Origin: JBFLVQ01 sp040758525
Lineage (GTDB): Bacteria > Acidobacteriota > Blastocatellia > Chloracidobacteriales > JADJPF01
Direction: 5' to 3'
Length of the DNA: 5,723 nt
Assembly (NCBI GenBank): GCA_040758525.1
Contig: JBFLVQ010000622.1
Coordinates: forward strand, 1 to 5,723
Part shown: positions 1-5,572 of the stretch, one piece after another
Numbering within the stretch: position 1 is the first letter of the stretch
Layout of the letters: every line of letters starts with the position of its first letter
The notes under the pieces: generated by a model
Databases searched by the model: none
The model's input: only the letters and a program-made list of their open reading frames with translations
What the model was told of the DNA's origin: nothing
Position numbers and translations under genes: made by a program

Positions 1-867
1 TACCTCAATAATTTCACGAGTAATAGCAGCCTGGCGTATACGATTCATATTGAGAGTAAGGCTATCGATCATTTCAGTAGCATTCTTACTAGCCGAATCC
101 ATCGCCGTCATACGAGAGCCATGCTCAGAAGCAACCGATTCCAGCAGTGCCTGGAAGATCTGGGTCTCAATAAAGTGTGGTAGCACTTGGCCAAAGATCT
201 CTGCAGGGGGTTGTTCGTAAACATAATCAACTTGAGACTCTCCCTCTTTGGCAACAGCTTCCTCTACCGCAGCTAAATTACCAATCGGTAGTATCTGGTT
301 AACGATAATACGTTGCTGTAGTGCGCTCTTAAATTCACTGTAAATTAGGTAGACTTTATCAGGACGAGGCTGATCTTCTACCTCTTCAATGAAAACGCGT
401 ATTATCTCTTTACCAATCTCGGCGGCTTGCGTATATTCAATAGTTTTAGAGACCAGACCGATATATTCATTGCGTATAGTAGCATTGCGACGTCGGAAGA
501 AATCACGTCCTCTACGCCCTATGGTGATAAAGTCGATCTTTTTATCGTGATGCTCCTGCTGGAAACGTAGTGCGGCTTTGAGCAGATTAGTATTAAAGGC
601 GCCACAAAGTCCACGATCGGCAGTGATCAGTATCACAGTGATAAATTCATCTCCACGTCGCTCAAGCAGTGGGTGTTGATAGTCACCAGCACGTGCTGCC
701 AGATTATCAAGCACTTCACGTAGTTTAGCAGCATAGGGGCGTGCTGCGGTAACACGGTCCTGCGCACGCTTAAGGCGTGAGGCAGAGACCAGCTTCATAG
801 CTTTAGTAATCTGGCGCATATTGCGCACCGATCGTATACGTCGTCTGATTCCTTGTAGATTTGGCAT
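1..867 (-). CDS. atpG: F1F0 ATP synthase gamma subunit, 3' end cut by window edge
   Basis: Gamma is the central rotor shaft of F1, coupling c-ring rotation to conformational change in the alpha3-beta3 head on the cytoplasmic side of the membrane. The frame reads from an ATG at 867 to base 1 without a stop, giving 289 residues. It starts MPNLQGIRRRIRSVRNMRQI, followed by TKAMKLVSASRLKRAQ, the typical N-terminal coiled-coil helix. The core motif ITADRGLCGAFN is at about residues 81-92, and the C-terminal helix (about 260-289) ends in AITREIIEV. The family signature normally continues with a Gly-Gly-Ala stretch, so probably only about 10 residues are missing. The gene lies 17 bases after atpA and has no clear Shine-Dalgarno sequence (only weak AAGAAA-like purines), so it may depend on coupling to atpA translation. 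The identification is secure; the exact end cannot be seen. Confidence 0.97.
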   Translation of the reverse strand, partial: MPNLQGIRRRIRSVRNMRQITKAMKLVSASRLKRAQDRVTAARPYAAKLREVLDNLAARAGDYQHPLLERRGDEFITVILITADRGLCGAFNTNLLKAALRFQQEHHDKKIDFITIGRRGRDFFRRRNATIRNEYIGLVSKTIEYTQAAEIGKEIIRVFIEEVEDQPRPDKVYLIYSEFKSALQQRIIVNQILPIGNLAAVEEAVAKEGESQVDYVYEQPPAEIFGQVLPHFIETQIFQALLESVASEHGSRMTAMDSASKNATEMIDSLTLNMNRIRQAAITREIIEV

Positions 868-884
868 ATGATTCTACTAGTTTC

Positions 885-2492
885 TTAGTCAGCAGCAGTC
901 AACTCTTTTGTTGCCGCTTTCGCAGGTATAGTCTCTTTAACTATTTTGCCGCCTTCTGCAGCAAAGCGATCCTTGAATTCCTTAATTGCTGCCTGCATCT
1001 CTTTCTTAATCTCTTCATTAAGTTCCTTCTTCTCAAGAATCTTCTTAAGCAGACTGCCCTTAGTATTATCTAAGAAGGAGAGGAGAGCTTTTTCAAAGTT
1101 GCGTATTTCGGCTACTGGAACATCATCAAGGATGCCTTTTTGCACACCATTATCTTCATACTCGGATGTACCAGCCCAGATTAAGAAGAGCTGTTTCTCT
1201 ACTGGCATAGGCTGATATTGATCCTGTTTTAACAGTTCAATCAGACGTTGACCACGCGCCAATTGACGCTGCGAGGCTTTATCTAAATCTGAACCGAACT
1301 GTGCAAATGCAGCCAGATCGCGATATTGAGCAAGATCCAGGCGTAATGTGCCAGCTACCTGTTTCATTGCTTTGATCTGTGCCGAACCACCTACACGCGA
1401 CACAGATAGACCTACGTTAATAGCTGGACGCACACCAGAGTTAAACAGATCCGATTCAAGGAAGATCTGACCATCTGTGATCGAGATCACATTAGTAGGA
1501 ATATAAGCAGAGATATCACCAGCTTGTGTTTCGATAATTGGTAATGCTGTTAATGAACCGCCCCCATTATCATCCGAGAGCTTAGCCGCGCGCTCAAGCA
1601 GGCGTGAGTGTAGATAGAAGACATCGCCTGGATAAGCCTCACGACCAGGTGGGCGGCGTAGCAGTAGTGAAATCTCGCGATAAGCGGCAGCATGCTTGGA
1701 AAGATCATCATAGATACAGAGCACATGGCGTTTAGTATCACGGAAAAATTCACCCATTGCACACCCTGTATAAGGAGCGAGATATTGCATAGCAGCCGGG
1801 TCAGAAGCAGAGGCAGAGACGACGATCGTATAGTCCATAGCATCAAACTGCTTGAGCTTTTCTACTACCTGAGAAACGGTCGATTTCTTCTGTCCTACCG
1901 CAACATAAATACAGATCAGATCTTTGCCTTTGGAATTGATGATCGTATCAATAGCAACAGCGGTTTTGCCGGTCTGACGATCGCCTATGATCAATTCGCG
2001 CTGGCCACGTCCAATTGGTACCATTGAGTCGATTGCCTTAAGACCGGTCTGCATAGGCTCTTTCACTGGCTTACGATCAACAATACCAGGCGCAATACGC
2101 TCTACAGGCGAATATTGGTCAGTAATGATTGGTCCACGCCCATCTTCGGGTTGACCTAGTGCGTTTACCACACGACCAAGTAGCATATCGCCTACTGGTA
2201 CTGACATGATGCGTTTAGAACGCTTGACCAGATCGCCCTCTTTTACTTTCTGGTATTCTCCAAAGAGCACGGCGCCGACTTTATCCTCTTCTAAGTTGAG
2301 CGCAATACCAGCAACATTATGCGGCAAGTCGAGTAATTCACCAGCCATTACCTTGTCAAGGCCATGTATCTCGGCGATGCCATCACCGATCTTGACGATC
2401 GTGCCTACTTCTGTGACTGTTACGCCAGTCTCATAACCTTCTATCTGCTGGCGTATGATCTTGCTGATCTCATCTGCTTTAATGGTTTCCAT
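885..2492 (-). CDS. atpA: F1F0 ATP synthase alpha subunit
   Basis: Alpha is the nucleotide-binding, non-catalytic subunit of the F1 head; three copies alternate with three beta subunits. The 535-residue product has an N-terminal delta-contacting helix and beta-barrel (about 1-95), a RecA-like nucleotide domain (about 96-380) and a helical C-terminal domain. Walker A is GDRQTGKT at 170-177, Walker B is VLCIYDDL at 257-264, and the alpha/beta signature PAINVGLSVS is at 356-365. The arginine finger is R366 in SVSRVGG. All key residues are intact. A strong AAGGAG ribosome site 5 bases before the ATG (2498-2503) fixes the start. It sits 17 bases after atpH and 17 bases before atpG. The protein is about 20 residues longer than E. 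coli alpha (513), the excess being an Ala/Lys/Thr/Glu-rich C-terminal tail (about 515-535) that could be lineage-specific and is probably flexible. Confidence 0.99.
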   Translation of the reverse strand: METIKADEISKIIRQQIEGYETGVTVTEVGTIVKIGDGIAEIHGLDKVMAGELLDLPHNVAGIALNLEEDKVGAVLFGEYQKVKEGDLVKRSKRIMSVPVGDMLLGRVVNALGQPEDGRGPIITDQYSPVERIAPGIVDRKPVKEPMQTGLKAIDSMVPIGRGQRELIIGDRQTGKTAVAIDTIINSKGKDLICIYVAVGQKKSTVSQVVEKLKQFDAMDYTIVVSASASDPAAMQYLAPYTGCAMGEFFRDTKRHVLCIYDDLSKHAAAYREISLLLRRPPGREAYPGDVFYLHSRLLERAAKLSDDNGGGSLTALPIIETQAGDISAYIPTNVISITDGQIFLESDLFNSGVRPAINVGLSVSRVGGSAQIKAMKQVAGTLRLDLAQYRDLAAFAQFGSDLDKASQRQLARGQRLIELLKQDQYQPMPVEKQLFLIWAGTSEYEDNGVQKGILDDVPVAEIRNFEKALLSFLDNTKGSLLKKILEKKELNEEIKKEMQAAIKEFKDRFAAEGGKIVKETIPAKAATKELTAAD

Positions 2493-2497
2493 AAACT

Positions 2498-2503
2498 CTC
2501 CTT
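2498..2503 (-). promoter_or_regulatory. Ribosome binding site of atpA
   Basis: AAGGAG on the minus strand lies 5 bases before the atpA ATG, in the 17-base gap after atpH. It is among the best Shine-Dalgarno matches in the operon and would suit strong translation of alpha, which is needed in three copies per complex. The expression inference is from family knowledge; the motif itself is visible. Confidence 0.75.
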
Positions 2504-2509
2504 AAATCG

Positions 2510-3052
2510 CTACGCGCGGCTAAGCTGTGTGCGTAGCAATTCCAGTTGGTTGCGTATCGAACCGTCGTAAATTTGGCTGCCAATACGGGTGACTACTCCG
2601 CCGATGATTGCAGGATCGACCTGAAACTTAAGCCGTACTTTTTTGCCTGTGATCTTGCGTAGTTGTTCAGAGAGCAAGTTCTGCTGCTCATTATTGACGG
2701 GCACAGCCGTGGTCACCTCTGCTGTTACTACATTTAACCGTTCATCAAGTAACTCAGTGAATGCCTGGTAGATGTTGGGGAGGTAACGCATACGGTAGTT
2801 TTTAAGCAGAACTAGCAGGAAATTGACCGTAGTTGGTCGTGGCTTGGCGCGTGCCACCAGTGCATCAAGCACAGCACGTTGCTGCTGCTGTGAAATGGTG
2901 GGATTGGCAAAGACTTCGCGCAGTTCGGCAGACTCTTGATACATCTGTACAAAAGCTCGTAACTCTTCTTGCACTTCAGCGTGCTCGCCCTTCTCAAGCA
3001 CTACCTCGGCGAGCGCACGACCATAGCGGTTGGCAATCGTGGTTATGCTCAT
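2510..3052 (-). CDS. atpH: F1F0 ATP synthase delta subunit (OSCP-type)
   Basis: Delta caps the F1 head and links the alpha N-termini to the b/b' peripheral stalk. The product is 180 residues, the normal length for the family. It opens with an N-terminal helical domain (ANRYGRALAEVVLEKG at 7-22, then NPTISQQQQRAVL at 50-62). It ends with the family's conserved C-terminal signature at about 145-170: VDPAIIGGVVTRIGSQIYDG followed by SIRNQL. The ATG at 3052 is 3 bases after the atpF stop. A purine-rich GAGGTG inside the end of atpF, about 10 bases before the ATG, is a plausible ribosome site, so translation is probably coupled to atpF. No truncation or frameshift is visible. Delta is usually the fastest-evolving F1 subunit, but the signature leaves little doubt. 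Confidence 0.96.
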   Translation of the reverse strand: MSITTIANRYGRALAEVVLEKGEHAEVQEELRAFVQMYQESAELREVFANPTISQQQQRAVLDALVARAKPRPTTVNFLLVLLKNYRMRYLPNIYQAFTELLDERLNVVTAEVTTAVPVNNEQQNLLSEQLRKITGKKVRLKFQVDPAIIGGVVTRIGSQIYDGSIRNQLELLRTQLSRA

Positions 3053-3055
3053 AAG

Positions 3056-3598
3056 TTACTTCACCTCTTCCAACTCTTTGGCAAAGTCAGTAATGAGGCG
3101 TGCATTATCTGCAGGCTTGAGTTCCTGACGGATCATTGTCTCAGCAAGCTCCACTGATTTAGCTGCAGCAAAAGACCGTAACTCCATCTGAGCAGCTTTG
3201 ACACTACTCTCAATTTCGCGTGTTGCCATCTGTTTAAGCCGTTCAGCCTCTTCCTGCGCCTGTTTGATCATGCGATCATATTCGGCTTTGGCTTCACGTT
3301 CGGCAGCATTACGGATCTCAATCACTTCTTGATCTAGGCGCGCTAGACGTGCTTCTACTTTCTGCAGCTTCTCTAACGCTTCTGCTTTCTCGGCCTGTGC
3401 ACGTTTAAGTTCTGCCTTGATTGAATCTCGGCGATTCTGCATGGCCGTTAAGAAGGGCTTACGCAGCAGATAAACAAGCACAGCGATAAATAAGAGCAGG
3501 TTAACCGTTTTGGGTATAAGTGGGTTGAGTCCTTCTGCCCAGTAGAAGACAACCAGCGGTAATGCTGGTAACTGGGTGAACAGATTAGTATCGAACAT
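3056..3598 (-). CDS. atpF: F1F0 ATP synthase subunit b (peripheral stalk)
   Basis: Subunit b anchors the peripheral stalk in the membrane next to subunit a and reaches up to delta. From the ATG at 3598 the protein has 180 residues. It has a short hydrophobic N-terminus (about 10-20), a single membrane helix (about 31-46, TVNLLLFIAVLVYLLRKPF, flanked by Lys/Arg) and then a long charged coiled coil (about 55-160) rich in Glu, Lys, Arg and Ala. I chose the ATG because it overlaps the atpF' stop by one base (TGATG), a classic coupled junction. An in-frame TTG directly before it (3601) is closer to the ideal distance from the AGGAGG at 3611-3616 and would add one residue. The b/b' assignment of this pair rests on gene order and on the membrane-helix pattern. 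The family is certain; which paralog is b and which is b' is slightly less so. Confidence 0.93.
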   Translation of the reverse strand: MFDTNLFTQLPALPLVVFYWAEGLNPLIPKTVNLLLFIAVLVYLLRKPFLTAMQNRRDSIKAELKRAQAEKAEALEKLQKVEARLARLDQEVIEIRNAAEREAKAEYDRMIKQAQEEAERLKQMATREIESSVKAAQMELRSFAAAKSVELAETMIRQELKPADNARLITDFAKELEEVK

Positions 3599-4083
3599 CA
3601 ACTACTAGTTCCTCCTAACGGGCGTTTGAGTATGTTGCGTGCAATCGACTGAGCAATCGCACGGGCATCTACCTCCAATTGCTGGCGTGCCTGGTTGGCT
3701 ACTGCCGAGATCTCCCGTTTCTTGCCCTCGACAGTCTCTGCTGCTTGGGCTTTGACCTCTTCTAGCAAGCGACTACGCTCACTGAGCGCAGCCGTACGCT
3801 GAGTCTCAAGTAGATGATAGCTTTCTGCACGCGCAGCACGTATACGCTCTTCATAGCTGGCAAGCCGTCGCTCATAATCGTGCAGAGCATGTTTTGCCTC
3901 AGCAAGTGCGCCACCTGTCAAACGCTCCCGTTCGTCCAGAACCTTCAAGACTGGTTTAAAGATGAGAGCATTCAAAAGAAATATTAAGGTCGCGAAGATT
4001 ATCAGAACTATGGGAAGCGAAGCATCAGGAATTATGAGCTCTTGTCCAGCAAAATTGATCAATGCGAACATCATTGTCTCCAT
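3598..4083 (-). CDS. atpF': F1F0 ATP synthase subunit b' (second peripheral-stalk subunit)
   Basis: This is the second b-type subunit, expected to pair with b as a heterodimeric peripheral stalk. The product is 161 residues: a short periplasmic N-terminus, one membrane helix (about 23-43, LPIVLIIFATLIFLLNALIF), the conserved KPVLKVLDERE segment (43-53) where the helix enters the cytoplasm, then a charged coiled coil to about 150. It is the first gene of the operon and overlaps atpF by one base at its stop. The ATG at 4083 has only a weak AAAGGGA three bases upstream. The ATG at 4071 (residue 5) has GGAG six bases before it and may be the real start, giving a protein of 157 residues beginning MFALINFAGQ. 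A two-gene b/b' arrangement is known from cyanobacteria, photosynthetic proteobacteria, Acidobacteriota and Geobacter-like bacteria. Confidence 0.92.
   Translation of the reverse strand: METMMFALINFAGQELIIPDASLPIVLIIFATLIFLLNALIFKPVLKVLDERERLTGGALAEAKHALHDYERRLASYEERIRAARAESYHLLETQRTAALSERSRLLEEVKAQAAETVEGKKREISAVANQARQQLEVDARAIAQSIARNILKRPLGGTSS
3611..3616 (-). promoter_or_regulatory. Ribosome binding site of atpF
   Basis: A perfect AGGAGG lies within the last codons of atpF'. It is 9 bases from an in-frame TTG (3601) and 12 bases from the ATG (3598) that overlaps the atpF' stop. The spacing does not by itself decide the start; the TGATG overlap favours the ATG, which may be initiated by ribosomes terminating on atpF'. 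Confidence 0.7.
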
Positions 4084-4152
4084 ATTTCCCTTTATCGTTG
4101 GCCAGCACGTCAGGCTTACAGATAATAAAAAACCGACTTAAATAAGAACGGC

Positions 4153-4182
4153 AAGGTAACATATGATCTTTTGAAGTGTCAA
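4153..4182 (-). promoter_or_regulatory. Candidate promoter of the atp operon
   Basis: On the minus strand an exact sigma70-type -35 box TTGACA (4182-4177) is followed after 18 bases by TACCTT (4158-4153), a modest 3 of 6 match to TATAAT. Transcription would begin near 4146, leaving a leader of about 63 bases before the atpF' ATG. TATGTT (4163-4158) is a better -10 match but only 13 bases from the -35, too close. The position upstream of the first operon gene and the perfect -35 support the call; the weak -10 limits it. Confidence 0.5.
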
Positions 4183-4224
4183 GAGTTTGGCCCCTTTTAC
4201 TACCTGTCTATGCGTATCTTACTA

Positions 4225-4251
4225 CAACTAATTGACCGCAACTGATTGACC
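4225..4251. repeat. Pair of 13-base direct repeats, 14-base period
   Basis: CAACTAATTGACC (4225-4237) and CAACTGATTGACC (4239-4251) differ at one base and are separated by one base. Each contains CAA-N4-TTG, an imperfect dyad. They lie about 79 to 105 bases upstream of the inferred atp transcription start, and about 70 to 95 bases before the inferred start of the plus-strand gene's transcript. This could be a tandem regulator site serving either gene. TTGACC in each copy also resembles a plus-strand -35 box, but no fitting -10 follows either one. The repeat is directly visible; the regulatory role is inferred. Confidence 0.55.
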
Positions 4252-4307
4252 AACCGCTAAGCCCTAGGTGGGGGGCAGATCACTAGTCAGTGCTATGTCG
4301 ATACAGT

Positions 4308-4313
4308 TACAAT
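4308..4313 (+). promoter_or_regulatory. Possible -10 box for the small plus-strand gene
   Basis: TACAAT matches TATAAT at 5 of 6 positions and would start a transcript near 4320, about 20 bases before the ATG at 4341. No good -35 box lies 16 to 18 bases upstream (AGTCAG at 17), so it would need an activator or be weak. Low-confidence call on position and the one box. Confidence 0.3.
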
Positions 4314-4340
4314 CAACAATACTGAAGCCAGAAAAATTTT

Positions 4341-4688
4341 ATGCCTACTGAGAAACGATCAACTACCAAGAAATCTACTGCAAAACGCTCATCTGCAACA
4401 TCTCAACCATTGCTACCACAAGCCCATGAATCTGCTTCAGCAGATCGTTTAGCAGGTCTGTTAGCGGAACTTAGTAGCGCTATTAAGCAGCGTAGATATG
4501 ATGAAGTTGAACGTGTTGGCAATGAATTGTTAGAAGTCTCTCCTTGCGAAGAGGCTGATCGTTACATACATGACATCATCACTAGCGCAACCACTATTCG
4601 CGATGCCGAAGATGAGATACGATATCAACTAGATGATCTAAAAACTGTCCTCAAGCAGACACAAGAGTCAGAGCCAGACGGCTTATAG
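4341..4688 (+). CDS. Small protein of unknown function with basic N-terminal tail and TPR-like helical body
   Basis: I do not recognise this 115-residue protein. Residues 1-22 are rich in Lys, Arg, Ser and Thr with a single acidic residue, a histone-H1-like disordered tail that could contact nucleic acid. Residues 23-35 look like a linker. Residues 36-110 are predicted helical and acidic overall. The stretch SAIKQRRYDEVERVGNELLE, with VSP after it (about 46-68), resembles one tetratricopeptide helix pair ending in the usual proline, and the rest (about 85-108) looks like an amphipathic helix. There is no signal peptide or membrane segment, so it is probably cytoplasmic, and it has one cysteine (69). 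The ATG has no clear Shine-Dalgarno sequence (only AGAAAAA upstream). It is divergent from the atp operon and convergent with the VWA gene, with 23 bases between stops. No comparable frame opposes it. Probably a real gene; function unknown. Confidence 0.7.
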   Translation: MPTEKRSTTKKSTAKRSSATSQPLLPQAHESASADRLAGLLAELSSAIKQRRYDEVERVGNELLEVSPCEEADRYIHDIITSATTIRDAEDEIRYQLDDLKTVLKQTQESEPDGL

Positions 4689-4711
4689 ACCATACTTTAG
4701 AACTGTTCAAC

Positions 4712-5572
4712 TTAAAAAGCAGGATATCTCTCAATCTGGGCAGTCTGTCTAGCTGTGCTGATGATTTGGAAAGCGCGTTCAGGATTCTCAGTATGCCAAA
4801 AGAGTCGGTAAATAAATCCACCAGCATTGAGCCGCCGCTGCAAATAGCGTTTAAGCGGTTTCCAGTCAGTAAAATTCATTACATCACCGCCACTAGCACG
4901 CGCCAATGCTGTCAATGTGCTATTAGGATTGGTCTTTACCATACTCGATTTAACAGCAGCTCGATAACCAGGTTCATTGACTGGCAGACTAGCATCGCCA
5001 TAGCCCCAATTTACATAAGATATGGTTGTATAACTACGGCTTAAGATCTCTTGTATGTTGATCTTTTCCTGAGCCGTATCGGCGCCGTCAGTAATAAATA
5101 TTAGATGTGTATAGCGCTCTTTGGCGTACTCTTGCAGGGTGCGTAGAGCGGCAAACAGCTTAGTAGCTTGATGGCTTACACTTATGTTAGCCAAGGCTTT
5201 CTGCAGGGTTGTTTTGGAAGTAGTAAAGTTAGCCAACACTTCTACCTTTTCATTGAATGTTGCGATCATAATTGGTACAGATGGTTGTGTTGGCAGCGTT
5301 TTCTCTAAGTGATCGACCAGATCCGGCAGTAGATATTTCATACTGTCGGAATTGTCTATTGCTAAGATAATCTGGTTTATTTGTTCACTCTCTGATGATT
5401 CTGGGGCAATCTGCTCACCTGCTTCCATAACTAGAAAACGTTCTGAACCATCTTCCGATAAGAAAGCAGCTCGGCGAGCAAAAGTGGAAATCTGTACAGT
5501 CATCTCTTCTTGTGCCTGTACACAGGCTGCACTGATTAAGATTAAGAGAATTAACCGTACTACTAAACCCAT
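4712..5572 (-). CDS. Exported von Willebrand factor A (VWA) domain protein
   Basis: The 286-residue product begins with a hydrophobic signal peptide (about 1-20, MGLVVRLILLILISAACVQA) with a likely cleavage after VQA, so the mature protein is probably periplasmic or secreted. A VWA domain occupies about 66-250. Its metal-ion-dependent adhesion site is intact: DNSDS at 73-77 (DxSxS), the conserved Thr at 137 in HQATKLF, and Asp 162 in FITDGAD. VWA domains typically bind protein partners through a divalent metal; no enzyme motif is visible. It resembles the short VWFA-related proteins common in Acidobacteriota, though the usual N-terminal region of that family is less clear here. AGAGG lies 4 bases before the ATG and supports the start. 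The only cysteine (17) is inside the signal; a lipobox reading (SAAC) is poor. Partner and role are unknown, and no VWA-associated MoxR ATPase is in view. Confidence 0.88.
   Translation of the reverse strand: MGLVVRLILLILISAACVQAQEEMTVQISTFARRAAFLSEDGSERFLVMEAGEQIAPESSESEQINQIILAIDNSDSMKYLLPDLVDHLEKTLPTQPSVPIMIATFNEKVEVLANFTTSKTTLQKALANISVSHQATKLFAALRTLQEYAKERYTHLIFITDGADTAQEKINIQEILSRSYTTISYVNWGYGDASLPVNEPGYRAAVKSSMVKTNPNSTLTALARASGGDVMNFTDWKPLKRYLQRRLNAGGFIYRLFWHTENPERAFQIISTARQTAQIERYPAF

Larger units (their letters stand above)
4084..4340. other. Divergent intergenic region between the atp operon and the small plus-strand gene
   Basis: I see no open frame of useful length in these 257 bases. 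On the left is the probable atp leader (4084 to about 4146), with no obvious hairpin and a T-rich patch on the minus strand around 4125-4132. The middle holds the atp promoter candidate and a 14-base-period repeat pair. The right holds a G-run (4270-4275) and a possible promoter for the plus-strand gene. The region therefore looks like a bidirectional control region rather than a decayed gene. Confidence 0.7.

Noticed and set aside
861..1215. Overlapping plus-strand frames opposite the end of atpA
   Set aside because: Low-complexity Ser/Leu/Phe translations that mirror the Lys/Glu-rich alpha C-terminus; no ribosome site or domain.
1550..1846. Minus-strand 98-codon frame inside atpA
   Set aside because: Same-strand alternative frame within the intact, fully recognisable atpA; no independent support.
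1692..2027. Plus-strand open frame of 111 codons
   Set aside because: Lies wholly antisense to atpA over its conserved nucleotide-binding domain and shows no protein-family features; it is a shadow frame.
4261..4276. G-run and short GCCC/GGGC pairing as a terminator or G-quadruplex
   Set aside because: Only one long G-run and no T-tract follows; stem of four pairs is too short to support a call.
4766..5044. Plus-strand 92-codon frame opposite the VWA gene
   Set aside because: Antisense to a clear VWA domain gene and without any domain or promoter evidence.
5522..5524. Lipoprotein cleavage site at Cys 17 of the VWA protein
   Set aside because: The preceding residues SAA lack the usual Leu at -3, and a standard signal peptidase I site (VQA) follows directly.
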